Positions 22,975 through 45,033 are shown, numbered from the stretch's first letter. The stretch: 64,000 nt of DNA from Sanderia malayensis (GCA_013076295.1 RQOL01000772.1:1488001-1552000), one strand, 5' to 3'. The notes: a model not told the origin generated them from the letters alone. Numbers and translations are program-made.

Positions 22975-23252
22975 CACTTATTGAGTATTAAATTCGTAAA
23001 TCATCGAATAAACGCCCAGGTGCTTATTTAATTTTGAGCTTCAAGAAGAGTGCTTAATCGAGCCGGGCACTTAATTGATTTTTCCAGAAGTTAAAGCAAT
23101 TCAAGCAATGTTTTGGCAACTTCCTTTTGCAAGACTAAAACTCAGGTTTCTGAAACTCGTTTTGGCTAAAACTTAGAATAAATACCCGTTTATTAAAGTG
23201 AGGGTAGTGGGCACTTATTCAAAGGTGGCGCTTATTCGAGACCTTACTGTAA
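22975..23252. repeat. inverted-repeat remnant with GCTTATTCGAG motifs
   Basis: Contains CGAATAAACGCCCAGGTGC near the left, and GGCGCTTATTCGAGACCTTA near the right, with internal variants (TGCTTAATCGAGCCGGGCAC). It lies between the convergent ends of the intronless WD40 gene and HELLS. Likely a degraded small element related in style to 16054-16152. Confidence 0.5.
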
Positions 23253-23271
23253 TGCAGTATCCTAATCTCAC

Positions 23272-31830
<8,559 letters not shown>

Positions 31831-32393
31831 TTTCGAGTTCTATCCTTCCTATCACGTCAGCCACGTGCGAGTGCTCACAACTTTGGCGGGAAAAAGCCTC
31901 ACTTCCATGTTTTGTCTCACTTACCTCAACCAAGACAATATCGCCCGCATTCCCCTACGATTAAAGATTAGATACCCCCTTTCAAAGCGAAAACACAACA
32001 AAACAGCTCCATGTTTCAAAGCAGCAACTACAAATTATATTATCTACATATCTTCCCTCCATATGTATAATAGAAAATCTATTAACATTATTAATATAGC
32101 TCTAACCGAGATATACAAGTATACATAATAGTGAAAACTTTGGAGACGAGACAATTAATGTCTTAAAATTAGTTTTACATGACCTTCCAGCAAGAATTGT
32201 TTCATTACCAAGGGTAAATTATACGAAAAAGAGCTTAAGGATGAGGTGTTAAGGTTATTACACCAGTGTGTGGTTAATTGGGGGGGGGGGGGGTGAAGAG
32301 AGTTGCTAAATCCGTGTGCATGATAAATCTGTTACCAACTAAAATATTAATTTCTGATCAAAAACCAGGATCTATATCAACAATAGAAGAATC

Positions 32394-35300
32394 TCATGTT
32401 CTTTGAGTGGGTGCCAAGCTTTCGAGAAGAAGTTGATTTCCAGTCTCCTTAAGCCATTCCTGAAACAGATGAAAATAAAAATACTTCATTAAATCATTGC
32501 CCGTGTCACAATGGGATGTGAACATCTTTAAGAATGAAATAGCGCAGTGTTCTTGTCTACCTGGAAACTATTCTGCACGAGAGATTGGAGTTGTTTCCTT
32601 TTGTCTCTCGTTAATCCAGCCTCTCTCACCATTGAATGCCAATTCTCCAAAGCCCTGCAAAGCAACAGAGCATTAACCATAATAAATATACAAATATATA
32701 AACATATCAAAATTTATCAAAATGATATTACATGTATCAATATTACGATTGGGAGTAGTAAATTGGAAAGTTGAAAGTTAGTTTAGAATATTTACTCGTC
32801 TCTCAATCGCAATGCATTTTGATACTTGTTTGGTAATTGGAAAGGGCAGTCCTATTGATAATACAAAGAAAAACTATCAGCATTACATAACATGCAACGC
32901 ATATCATGAAAACAACAGACACCATATGAACAATAGACATGCGATGAAAACAATGGATACTAATGGGTGATAGAGTTACATAAAATGGATACCGGTACTG
33001 TATGAATACTGGAGCTATAGCTACATACGATGAAAACAATGGATACAATATGGATACTTACAATCGTTTCGCCTTCCATATCGAATGGTATGCAAACACT
33101 GAGGAAATCCTCGCCAGGAAGTTCATCCCAGTTATTCTTGCCACTTTCGTTTCCTAAGAGAAAGTAATTAAAGTAATTGAAAACTCTCAATTAAGTCAAA
33201 AGCTCTATTGCTGAGAACTGTCTATCGAGGAGACCACTGTCTATAAGAAAACTGAACTCTATTATAAATTCTTATGCCTTAACTCGTATAGATACATTTC
33301 ATAAATTTCTTACAAATCAGTGATCGAAACTAGTAAGGTTAATGACAGGCTATAAAGACTGATTATAAATAAAATGAAAATTCAAAGACAGTACAGGATC
33401 ATAAATAAAGAATAATTAGAGACTGTTGACAGTGCGATAAACTCGAAGATAAACATTACTATTTCTAAAATGTTTACATTATCAAAGTGAACTGGGTACT
33501 GGAGAAATAGCAGATATATCAACCAAATGATTGAAATAACCAACGTATACAAAACTTGCCAATTTGAACAGGAGAGTTCCAAAAGTTGTGTGAAATGGTA
33601 AGACCAACTGAAATCATGTCCTCGATGAGAGAAGGGTAGAACGTGTGATATGGTGCAAAATAAATATCTTCATTCGATCCAACAATGACAGGCTGGGTTT
33701 CGGTGAAGAGATAAAACGTACACTTTCTGCAGGAACTAAAAAAAATGTAAACGATTAAAAAAAACAATTACACTTGAGTAGAGTACAGTGGAGCCTCCAC
33801 ATAAGGGACACTTATGGGACTGTCCATTAGAGAGAGGTGCCGGTTGCACAGAGGGTTGTCCTTCCAAAGAGATGGCAATTTTTGAAAATTTTGGGAGACA
33901 AACATTTGTCCCTTAATAAAGGTTGTACAGTAGTCATTGTCCTTTGTTGCAGAGAGAGTTTGGTAATATAAAAGAATTAATGTGATAAAACCTAGTAATA
34001 TGATGGCACAAGGGGCAACCTTATAGTAAGAAGGCAGGTAAAACAAATGCCTTACTTGATGGTAAGTTTTCTGGTCACAGCGAATACCTGGACGTTTTCG
34101 CACGCCAGTAGATTAACGGTTGTCTCAACGGGTCCAAGGAATATCATTGAGTCGTGGCACTTTTCGATTGTCACTGATCTCAGCGGCGATAGCAAATACA
34201 TGTAAGAGTATTGGCATCGGTGCAATTTGACGGTGCTATGCGACAGCGGATCACCGGCTCTCGCCACTGTACGCTTGCACACTTGGTTGAAAATCATCAA
34301 ACGAAATCTGAAAGAAGCGAAAAAGTCTGAATGCATGGGAAAAGATGCCAGTTCACTCCCTCCCCCCCCCCCCGACACAAGTAGAAAGGGCAAGAAAGAT
34401 TCATTCAAGGCGACCGTCTGAAGTCTATTTCTATCAAACAACAGTTGGAGTTAATCCGAGTTAATACATCGGGTTATAAAGCCAGCTCTGTCTACTTCGA
34501 GCACCCTGGGGAAACGGACAATGTTCGAATCATAAAAAGTTCGAATTATAGAGCTTTGTTTGATAAGAATTGGTTCATTGTGATCCTTGAAGGAGCAGAG
34601 AATATCGTTCGAATACTTCGAGGAGTTAGTACAGTATAGAATCGTATAGTATGGCATCTCAAAGTATTGTGTAGTATATTATAGTATAATTGTACTGCAT
34701 AGTATTGTACAGTATACATTATAGTATATTATAATCTCTACAAATGTCAATTTGTAAACTCCTTGAGCAAATAAATGATTGAACAAACCTCTCTGGTGCA
34801 AAGTTGCCATTGGTTATGACTTTGTTTGCTATTGATCCTTGGTTTAATTTGAAGCTTGCATTCAAATCCATATCGGCCGATAGACTGTCTTGCAACTCTG
34901 TTAAATCCATCAGACCTTTTGAATGACGCATCAGCTCTTCGCCCATGCTACTGCCCATGCTAAAACTCAGACCTGAAAACAGAGATGAGCGAATTGGAGG
35001 ACCTTGGGAGTAGGGAGCTTGGAGAATGGAAAACATCAACAGCTTTAAAGAGCATGGTAGGTTGATTTATTGAGGGGCTTGGAAGATCAGAAGATTAGAA
35101 AGGCTTTGAAAATCATCAACGTTTAACTTGGAAGATGGAAAGTCTGGTTGATATTGGAAGATCAAGCAGCCGGAACAGCTTGGAAGTTTGACAACATGGT
35201 TGGAAGAGCAGCATATAGGTGAAAAAGCACTTATAAATACAAGAGGAGGATAGTAAGTATTTACTTACTTTCATCGCAGCTGTATGCCCTTCCACGTAGT

Positions 35301-38300
35301 CGTTGGCCTCTTAATATGCATCCAGATACACCGAACGGGTTGCTTTTCAAACCAGCTCGTATCCACTTGTACAGCTTTCTACTGGAGTACATCCTCGATA
35401 TCTAAAGAAAGAAAAAAGAAAACAATTTCAGATGCAAACAAATGTTGTGTTGTCAACGATTGATCCTTGTAGAATCTCAAGACGATGTACACACATCCTA
35501 AGCGTTTATTTAAAAATAAACATCCTAGGCGTTTATTTAAATCATGTTTTACCTTTGAGAAACCGGATTGGGATGTTTCAGATTGTCTTGAAGCCAGGTC
35601 ATGGAGGGACAAGACATCCCTGAAAAGAAAATCACAACTTAATACAGACCTAACGCTAATTTCACTTTATGACGAGCCACTTATCAGTGATCATCGTTCT
35701 CTATGTTAGAACGATGATCACTGATTAAGTCAAGTGTTCATCGTTCTTCGTAGCAATGACGGTGATAATGACGTTACCTCCCATTTGTACCACTTAGAAG
35801 GAAGCTCAATGCTTGTGCGGCGTCTTCGGTCAACACGCTGTCTCCATCCGCACCCATTCCATATGCATCTAATAATATCGAAATTATTAACCATAATTTC
35901 CTAGCCTTTTATATCATAACAGTTTTGTAAGATTATGCAACATCAGTCTCATTGAGAATTTCGAGTCTAAAATGTCAACAAAACGGCTCTGAACAAACTC
36001 CAAACAGTTTAAATGCAAATATTGGCAAGGAGATTCTCATCCTGGAGTTATTTCAAAAACATATTGCTGAAATTTGTGTATGTCGTCACATCATCTTAAC
36101 ATAAACTTTATCCTTCAAACTAACCAGGTTCCACGAGTAATTCGAGAATTTCCATCAGATGGTTTTGAACAAAATTCAGCTGTGCTTGTTCGTCAAGAAA
36201 CTAAAGGAAAACAAATATTAAACAAGTACTTGTGAATATGAATTCAAAACACAAGATATAAAAACTAAAGCTACCCTTTAAAGGTTTATATCTAATTCCA
36301 GATTCATGAATAAATTTAAGGGCTAAGGAAATTATATCTATTTCCAGCAAAGTTCTAAAATTCTGTAGGCTTGATAGCAGGATTAAATCTCAGTTAAAAT
36401 ATTTTCATATATTCCACAGATTTCCTAGCAACCCTTTTGGGGGGCATTTGCAACAAAACTGCTATACCACCCAGGTAGTTGCCTGTTATGTGGTTGATAA
36501 ATCTTTCATTGCAATATAAATTATTCACTATGAAAATACAAGTGATATAAATGACAATGCATGGCTTAGCATTTGAATTAAACATCAATATAACAAGCCT
36601 TCCACGTAATGGGGAACTTCCCAGAATGGGAAACAAACTAAAAACATTCATAATTACCTTGGCCCCAACACCAGCCCGACCTTCCAAGTCTGGAGACCTG
36701 GCTCTTGAAGGCCATCTTATTACAAAGTTAAGCAAACATGTTGTTAAAGTACTGTTCATCTTTCAAATCTCTACATAGATCATAACTCGCATGGCTTTCG
36801 TTTTCAAAGGTCTTTAACGATCCATTGCATCTGTGTGCTTGAAGCTAATTCTTCTAAACTCAATGTGATGGAATAGCATGCCGTGTATCAAGTGCAGATG
36901 AAAGACAGACAGAAAAATCAATTGAAAAAGATACTCTTCGCCGACAACCATTGATGTTTTTAAAGAGATTATCTGAGCATGTTGAACATAAAGAAATATG
37001 AGGAACTTCTTTAAATCCACAGTGCAACGATTTCTCCAATTGGCTGAAACAGTAACCAAAACTCGTCAGAAATTGATACAGATGGATTTCAAAGAGAATT
37101 AGCTATACCCACTTCCTAAAGATGCTACAACATTCTTAGTTATTCATTTTGCTCTCTAAGAAGGTAGCTTGCAAGAAAACACATCACATTTGCTGCACTC
37201 AAGCATAAAATTTGAAATAACAATACCTTTGTCTTCTTCAGTTTCACAGGTCAGGTACTGTTCAGCGATCATAAGTTTCAGTTCAGAATTTTCCTCAGTT
37301 ATTGCAAAGCATGTTTGGAAATACCTACAAAAATGTGTTAATTGACATTGAATTAACTACGAGATACGGCATAATACTATTTATTTATATTTGTGGGCAT
37401 GACATCATAGTCACTAATGAGTGCGCTTCTATGTTGATACGGATATTTACAAACACTTACAACCAAGCCAAATCCTCTTTTATTTGCAATTTATTGCAAG
37501 CAATATGCTTCCATATGCTATAACTATGAAAACAAGTAGCAAAAACGTATAAACTGAAATTATATAACAGAATATAAATTAGCAAAGAATAGCCTGCTTG
37601 CATGTTCAATTAGAGCAAATTATGGAAATAATAAATGTTCATAAACATTAATAATAATGAAATATTGGCATCTTACCTTATACAAGGGTAGCCAACTTTT
37701 CCTTTATTCTTTGCATATGCATATAGCTTTCTCAAGTTCTAAATTGGGAAGAAACAGAAGCCTGGTTTGGTTAAGAACCTGAATTAACATGTATAGGGGT
37801 AGTTCTATAGGTTGGGGTTGGTTGTGAAGGGGGCGTGGCTGGGGGCGGGGCTAGGCTTACTACGTACTGGTGGTACTGTCGCCGGTATGGAAAGTATGGC
37901 AGTTTTCGCCGAGATCTCGGGTGTGCAGCCTAAAAATCCCAAGTGTGCAAGTGTGCAATGCAACAAATATGTACTTCAAGTGTGCAATATGAACTTTATA
38001 TAATACTCATATCCTAGGTTACCAAGTTTGTATTTGTTTGCAGTAAGTAACTCGCAAATTTAGGATGGAAACTTGCACTTGAAAATAGGCCCACTCCACT
38101 CGCAAGTCGCAAGTGTAAAAAATTTTTCGCGCTTCGCGCGATGGTGCAGATTTCCCTTTCCTCATGGCAAATTACTGAAACACTGGTCTCAGGAGGTGTT
38201 AAGTTACCAAGACCACGCCCTTATGTTTCGGACACTCCCAATTTATCAAGTGTGCAATGACAATTTACAAAAAAAATCTCGGGTGTGAATCTGCCATACT

Positions 38301-38446
38301 TTCCATACTGGTACTGTCGTTCGTTGCAATGAAAAAATTAGAAACAAGATGATACTTACATGATGAACAAGCTTAGAAGGCGGTGGTACTGGAATTATAC
38401 CAAGTTCGAATGGTTCCGACCAAACCCATAAAGATATGGCGCTCAT
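32394..38446 (-). CDS. TBCCD1: TBCC domain-containing protein 1 (TBCCD1)
   Basis: Centrosome/basal-body protein related to tubulin cofactor C and RP2, needed for centrosome position and Golgi organisation in other animals. Sixteen exons, high to low: 38446-38360, 37738-37677, 37324-37227, 37043-36935, 36715-36658, 36200-36125, 35868-35778, 35619-35553, 35401-35269, 34972-34789, 34307-34056, 33735-33560, 33153-33062, 32851-32796, 32654-32561, 32459-32394; 566 codons plus stop (human 557 aa). The N-terminus has WSEPFELGIIPVPPPSKL and later IFLYVQ, both typical of TBCCD1. The C-CAP/TBCC core reads FLGPVETTVNLLACENVQVFAVTR then NSCRKCTFYLF. The C-terminus keeps CIPFDMEGE and LTRDKRKQLQSLVQNSF. 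The intron after 33560 begins with GC, not GT, in a perfect GCAAGT donor. Confidence 0.93.
34481..34634 (+). mobile_element. 185-bp AATTCGAA-rich dispersed element, copy 5 (decayed)
   Basis: Left part recognisable (GCTCTGTCTACTTCGAGCAC, CCTGGGGAAACGGA), but the right end is degraded (TTCGAATACTTCGAGGAG) and short by about 30 bp. Lies in a TBCCD1 intron. Confidence 0.75.
35683..35725. repeat. 18-bp perfect hairpin in a TBCCD1 intron
   Basis: ATCAGTGATCATCGTTCT at 35683-35700 is repeated in reverse complement at 35708-35725 with a 7-bp loop. A partial direct copy (GTTCATCGTTCTTCG) follows just downstream. Confidence 0.75.
37882..38308. mobile_element. transposon-like element with 11-bp target duplication
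   Basis: Inverted ends GTATGGAAAGTATGGCAG (left, after CCG) and CTGCCATACTTTCCATAC (right), flanked by the direct repeat TGGTACTGTCG at 37871-37881 and 38309-38319. Inside, AAGTGTGCAA motifs recur and there is a CG-rich hairpin TCGCGCTTCGCGCGA. No coding capacity. Lies in intron 1 of TBCCD1. A 9-11-bp duplication suggests the Mutator type. Confidence 0.75.
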
Positions 38447-38840
38447 AATTGAAGAGTTACTTTGCTAGTCCCACCAGCAAAAAAACAAGAAGAAAATTAT
38501 TTTGTTGTTGTTGCTGTTGCAGCTGCATTTTAAATGTTGTTGTCGTTGTTCATGGCTCTGCAAGATGTTGTTGCTATGGATAGTGAATACAATTTGTGTA
38601 ATCCGCCATGTTTTGAGGTTTTCATCTTACATGTTGTGGTTAGAAAACGATCAAAAAGTTACACACAGCTTACAAAATTTTCGAAATCGGTGGTTTTCGT
38701 GCACTTCTTTTGGACATCAGCAACTTGGTATTGCACATCGCAACGGCCACTTGTGTATCTATATACTGCTAGCTTAACTTTGCATTGCTGGACATTCCTT
38801 CCTTGTTGTCTCTTGCTATTTTGTTTCTAATTCAGTCAAA
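38447..38840. promoter_or_regulatory. shared divergent promoter region of TBCCD1 and CCDC42/CFAP73
   Basis: Only 394 bp separate the two start codons, which point away from each other. No clear TATA box or named transcription factor site was recognised. Both products act at centrioles or cilia, so shared control is plausible but is an inference. Confidence 0.45.
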
Positions 38841-41676
38841 ATGGCAGTAAATCTAGAAGAATACTTCCGAACCACTTTTGAAGATAAACTCCTGGTGTAA
38901 GTGTATTCAAATTTGCTATATTCATTTTTGATGTAAACCTTTGAAATACGTAATTCTCCATTTTCATCAATATTCTCTCTTGTAATTCTTTGTCTGCTTT
39001 CTCCTATTCCGTATATTATTTTTTATTTAGTTTAGTGCTCCTTTTACTAACCATGAACACTTGAGAATCCATTTCAAACTAGAATCCATCATAATAATGA
39101 GATATTTTATCATTGTCAATAGGAAAATGCCAGAGAGAGAAGACGATCATTTGACCCCTGCAACCCGTCTACTTGAGAAAAGAAGAGAAATGGGCGAAGT
39201 TGAGCAGGCTTTAGCTGCACAGAAAGAGGTTTCTTGCATGTTCTAGCATTTGAAAACTATTATATAGCGTTTCCTGTAACTCAAAATGCACGATATTACA
39301 TGCCACACTAATACACCGAGACCTGAGTTACACACAGAGTTATCTTTTGCAGGAGTTTCAAATGAAGATGGAGAGTTTGCAGCAGAGGAGAGAGGAATTG
39401 GAAAGGAAAGAGTTTCATCTTAAAGAGTCTCTGCTTAAATTTGACAAGTTCTTAAAGGTACAGGCAATATCACTTGTAATTGGGTATACATACGCTAGTG
39501 ATATAGTTAAACTGATTAGGGTGTTGCAAGCACCACAAAAGCATTATCTCGCATCAGTTTGCAGCGTGGGAAAAGCGTATCCTTGATCATTTCTGTCTAC
39601 TAGAAGTATCTAATCTCAAGATTGTAATGTTGTTTGATTTTTTCAGGAAAATGATTCAAAACGAACTCGAGCTGAAAAGAAAGCAGAAGACGAAAGTGAC
39701 GCAAGAAGATCAAAAGATACTGAAATCTCCAGGTAAACATAAGTTATCACTACGCAGGCACCAATTAGATAAAAAGTACACATCGTCCAAGTATCACCTG
39801 CATGTGCTTTTATTGCAATGTTCTTTGATAGGCTTCATGAAGAGATTACAGTCTTGACAAGAAGAAGGGACAAGATGCAAAAGAAACTTGAGAAATATTC
39901 AATGTATCAAAAGTATCTAGACAAAGTGCTGGAAGTAGCGGAAGAAGTAAGACTTGTTTCTAATATTGCAGTCAACAGTCAACAGATAACCACATGAGAT
40001 GTTATATTGCTGTTGAAGTTAGCAAATACTTTGTCTGCTTCTATTTTATAGTTCCATGAAATTCGAGAGATTACGGCGCGGTATGACACATTGATAGCAA
40101 CACATTTGGTGAGTTACTTGATTAAAATATTTTTATCCTTATGCAGCCTCCTCATTTGATCTAAATGTTATTGTACAATAGCGTAATTATTAAGGAAACA
40201 GGCCATAGTTTAATGCTTATACTTTCTAGGAATTATTAGAGAAACAGCACAAAAACCAGGATGCTATGGAAAAAGAAAAGGCATTGCTTAATAAGTTCAT
40301 TGAGGTAGGAGATCAATCTCTCAGACTGCTTTGTGTTGAATTATTTTAGCAATGTAATTGCTTTAGCAATGAGTATGGCATAGATACCCAACAGAAAAAC
40401 CTTGATCTTGTTTAATTTTGTCTTAAATTTTCTTTGCCGAGGAATGATTCCTGCACCCCTTCCAATTTTGGGAAAGAATAATTGTGTTCATCTATTCTCA
40501 GAAGTAACTTTGTTTCTTTACTTTGCAGGAAAAGAACAACGAAAATTTGAACTACAATAACCAGGTTTTTTAACTTGATCTTTCGTTTTTATACTTACAA
40601 GGTTTTGCTGGACATTTTCCATTGTAAACCAAGGAAACTCTACACTTTAACTACTACAACACTGCACTTGTGCAATTTGTATTTATTAATACTCACCACA
40701 GTTCTTTTACGTTGTTATTGATGCATGGCGTAAGATTCGTCATTCATTTTGTGAAATCTTTCATTCTAAGACAATGATAATAATTTACATATCACACCCA
40801 TGCGATAAAAAAATTTCTTTTTTTTTTAATTTTTAGCTAGCTAATTTGCAAACAGAATTAGAAGAAGCTCAAAGCGATGCAGTTGAATGGTAAGCAATTA
40901 CTCTTGATGCCTTGACACTGATTTTAATATATCATTACCCCCTGGTGACCAGCAAAAGCCAAGCGGCGTGATGCGCAGTTTGAGTTCATATGTTACCAAT
41001 GGGATGGGGGTATTTTAATTACTTTATTTTGTGTGCATAAGGATACTTGAATGTAGTAAATGTTGCTGTTAATTTTACAGGGAGTCAAAATGGACACATA
41101 TTCAAAATACTGCTGCCGAGAAAACATTGGTGCTTGGGCGGATAAAAATGTACGTCAGTAGATTCAATGTTACCGTAAAAGCTTTATTAAGCCCTGGGGG
41201 CGGACTAGAAATTTTTGTCTCGAATTTGTGTGACACTTGTGTTCCGACTTTTGACGATTTCGTTATTTTGCAGGGCAACGCACAATCTTTACATGTTAGT
41301 TAATAAGCATTTAAAACAGGATGTGCCAGCAGAAAGCACCATGGACCAACTAACTAAAGTAATTTTCTTTCTTATGTAATTCTCTTTCATACAGGAACCT
41401 TTCGCTTATTTGGCACAATTCTTTGGCGTGCCATTTTGCTTCTTGGCACAATGGCACAATTCTTCCTATGAATTTCTTTTCCACGATTTCCTGCAGTATA
41501 GTTGACCAAAGTTCTCGCACATTGACGACTTTGTAAAATGTTCACGCCCCCTTCATCCTTTTTTAATTTTTGTCTTTTTTTGCTAGATTCAAACATTCAT
41601 TCAAGACTTGACGCACATTGTGACTGAAATTAGGAGAACAGAATATATGAACACATCAATTACTGGAACATTCTAA
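38841..41676 (+). CDS. CCDC42: CCDC42/CFAP73-family coiled-coil ciliary protein
   Basis: Twelve exons: 38841-38896, 39123-39228, 39353-39457, 39647-39732, 39832-39946, 40052-40108, 40230-40304, 40529-40564, 40837-40889, 41081-41149, 41274-41358, 41587-41676; 310 codons plus stop (human CCDC42 316, CFAP73 308). Nearly the whole protein is coiled coil. Family signatures: NLEEYFRTTFEDKLL at the start, TRLLEKRREMGEVEQALAAQKEEF, KFDKFLKENDSKRTRAEKK, FHEIREITARYDTL, and ESKWTHIQNTAAEKTLVLGRIKM followed by ATHNLYMLVNKHLK. The family includes Chlamydomonas MIA2-type proteins of the modified inner dynein arm complex and vertebrate sperm-tail CCDC42. I cannot decide between the two animal paralogues from one sequence. 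Confidence 0.9.
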
Positions 41677-42062
41677 ACTTGAATTTGTTTTTCTTAATTG
41701 TTAATTTTTGTTTGGGAGTATAAATGAACCGAGTTGTTTTTTTGATCGATGATTGATGAAAGCGTTTGAATATATATTTATTATTCATTATTTTGCATCT
41801 TATTGACTTTGTTTTTTTATATTTATATGTTCTTTGGTTGCGATTATGATTACGATTGTCATTATGAATATGATTATGATCATCATTATGATTATGCTCA
41901 AGACGATTTGTACAAGGCATGCTGGTAGAGGAAAAAATATGCATGCTCAATAATTTATTCTGGTTTGGCTTGAATTGTTGAAATTCTAACAACAAATATG
42001 GCTGCTTTCTTGAATATCGTTTCTGTTTTGAAAAGAAGAGATCTTTTTTAGCAAGCAGAAAA

Positions 42063-45033
42063 GTGAATATAGATTATTTTGAAAAAACCTGCACTTGCAA
42101 AATGAAAGACCAAATAAATAGCAACCCATGTGGCCTTGAAGTAGAAGAGCAGATAAAATTAAGCGGCCACAAATGGCATGTCTCGACAATTGCTTTCAGC
42201 ACGAATGGAGTTTATTTCGCATCGGGAAGTTGGGATAAACAAGTGAAAGTTTGGGATTTGCGTGTGCTCACGACAAGCACACAGGTTGGAAATCAAAGTA
42301 ATTGTCACGAAGCTCCTGTAACAACTATATCTTGGTTCCCTAATGTCGAATTCCTGCTTGCGTCGGGTTCTGCTGATAATTCCGTGAGAATTTGGAATTC
42401 AGAATCCGGCGATAGGCTTTCAGTTTTACGAGAACATAGTGGCTGGATTCTCGACTCAACCTTCAATTCAAGTGGATCTGTTCTGGCCACATCATCTTGG
42501 GATAAAACAATTGGTAAGACAATACAGTTTCTTTGAGCTTGGTGTTGGTTGTGTTAGTTGACCTTTGGGGTGGGGTGGAGGGAGGGGCGTAGTCCTTACT
42601 TCCTGGTATTTGCACCCTTATAGCATTAAATGGAACTTCTATCTACCATGAGCATGGTTTGTTAGATCAGAGGAGTCTGTTATGCTCAGTATTATTTGTT
42701 CTATTGCAATGAACCACTTGAAAGAAAAAGGACCAGATGCTTACTTTTTGGACTAGGAATTTCCTTAAAGTTCATTATGCGAAGACTGTAAGCAGAAATT
42801 TTTTTCAGGCATTTGGGACATAAGCACCCTGAAGCTATCACAAAGTCTACAAGGACACACAGATGGTGTTTGGGGTTGTGCATTTCGATCAGCATATGGC
42901 GAGGATGGCGTGTTGTGTTCTGCAAGTGAAGATTCAAGTTTGAAAATTTGGGACTTGCGGGCCGATGGTCATTGGCACTCTGCTTCCAATTTGGTTGGTG
43001 CTCACGATGATGCAATTCGATGCTGTGCCTGGTCATCATGCGGCAATTATGTTGCTGCTGGATCCGCTGATTCAAAGGTAAGAAATAAATGGTGATACAT
43101 TCCTTAAATTGATTTTGAATTGTGCAACAAAATAATTGTATCCACAGGACCCTAATGATAACAGTATGAGTTAACAATACTGATAGATTATTCCTGTATA
43201 AAAGTTTGTGTATTATTATTATTATTGTTGTTATTAGTATTAATGTCCTTGCTTTATTATGAGATTTTCATCTTTTTGCAGATATCTGTCTGGGATATTC
43301 GTGAAAACAGAGTCTTAACAATATTATCAGGTCATTCTGACATGGTAACAGATGTTAAATTTTTACCATTTGAAGCAATACCAGAATTTCCTGTACTGGC
43401 ATCAGTTGGTGGAACAATATGCAAGTTTTGGTGTCCCTTTGCCTCCAGAAATTCCAAGGAATTGTGCTCACTCAAACAACACAATCTGGATTATGAGGTT
43501 GGTGACTTTCGTTAAATTTTGGAATATTCAACATTTTGAAACTTTAGAAATCTGCAACATTTGAATCATATTTGCTATGAACTTTGTTTAGGTTGAATGT
43601 CTTGGCCTTTCACCAGATGGTACATTGATAGCTACAGGTGGGAGAGACAACAATGTGGTCTTGTCAACCATAAACATAAGTGAGGAAATATTTGAACCAT
43701 GGAGTATTAAAGAGAAGCTGGCAAGAAGCACCAACCAACTGCACCATGGTGTCTCACGCAAGTTTGATGCACAAGGAGGCAGCAAATTGACAAGAAAAGG
43801 TGTGTGCTTTTGAAATTTGCAGAGCTTTGGTTTTAAATTCATCATTTACCCACTGCTTAAAGTGCCTCTACACCTTATTTTTAAATTCTTCATATCTGTA
43901 AAACTTTCTTTGCTGATTTTAGATCTGAAAATATTTTTTAATTCCGACGTCTAGTTAACGAGTTATAACGTGGGGAAGTGTCGATGTTTCACCATTTTCG
44001 CCATTTTCCTTGTCCCACTTTTAAGACTGGGTCGAGTCCACTATAACATCATAGTGGGAACCCCGCTTTTTTCCCCATATGAAGTATGAACTAATTGTTT
44101 TTAGTGTCTGCCAAATCGTCTGCACTAATAGTTGACGATGCCGTACACCAGAATGAAGTGGCGGAGAGCGAGAAGGCGAAAAAAATAGCAAAACAAACAG
44201 TAAAAATGAAATCAACTGGCACGTCTGATGTTCTACAGAGTAAGATATTGGAAATGAAGCTTCAACACAAAACTACTCCCCCTCCGCATCAACAAGCTAC
44301 TCCTCCTCCGCATCAACAGAAGACGGGTGAAGTGACGCCTTCTCAGAAGCAACAAACGAAGGTGAGTTATGTGCTTGCTGCAAGTTATTGGTTTGGTAAG
44401 CGAAGGATTTCCAAACAATTGCTTCAATCATTGATTTATTTAGATTTGGTAAATATGTCCAGAGTTGAATTTTAGTATAACGAACAACTATTAGAATTAA
44501 TTTCTCAATTTAGCAAAATAAACATCAATTTTTCCTTTCCGAAGGGGACAATTGATGTTTAGTCACATTTATCTTATAAATGTGAATTTTGGCCCATGCT
44601 TGGTTCTTTATACCGAGATTCCATTGCAATGTCTTCAAGTGTAGTTGTGTCTGTCTTGCTAATCAATATCTTTGTTTGCTCTATACGCATACACATGCAT
44701 ATGTCTCTCATGTATCTTCTGTATGTAAATCTATTGTTTCCCCAGAACGAGACTACTCATGCACATAGGCAACAAAGAATGCCAGACATCCCCGAACCAG
44801 ATTACACCGAGGTGGATAATCCGACGAACCCTATTCTGGATGGCTCAGCGAATCTATACGAGAATGGGCTGATTCTAAACTCGATCAGGAATCCAGAGAA
44901 TCCGGATCGCGATCGAGCAGCTCGATTCGTGTCCACCACAAGCACATCTGACTCACTGAACACCGAAATCGACGAAGTTGCGAATGAATTAATCAGAATC
45001 AGCGAGGAGCAAGAAAATCTTCAAGGTAAATAG
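42063..45033 (+). CDS. WD40-repeat protein with disordered C-terminal tail
   Basis: Six exons: 42063-42513, 42809-43077, 43282-43497, 43592-43799, 44105-44361, 44746-45033; 562 codons plus stop, in phase. The start may be 42063 or the later ATG at 42102 (MKDQINSN). Residues about 20-310 hold at least six clear WD blades: SGSWDKQVKVWDLR, SGSADNSVRIWNSES, TSSWDKTIGIWDIS, SASEDSSLKIWDLR, AGSADSKISVWDIR, and a weaker TGGRDNNVVLSTI. The tail is Lys/Gln/Pro-rich with a duplicated TPPPHQQ and ends acidic (IDEVANELIRISEEQENLQGK). The last codons overlap a possible splice donor (CAAGGTAAAT), so a further exon cannot be excluded. A soluble scaffold is likely; I do not recognise the orthologue. Confidence 0.82.

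Noticed and set aside
32281..32294. G run (also C runs at 34361 and 57250)
   Set aside because: Homopolymer runs of this size are common in this sequence and may include sequencing length errors; no function claimed.
41800..41900. His/Asn/Asp-rich open frame from ATTATGATT repeats
   Set aside because: Low-complexity intergenic sequence between CCDC42/CFAP73 and the WD40 gene.
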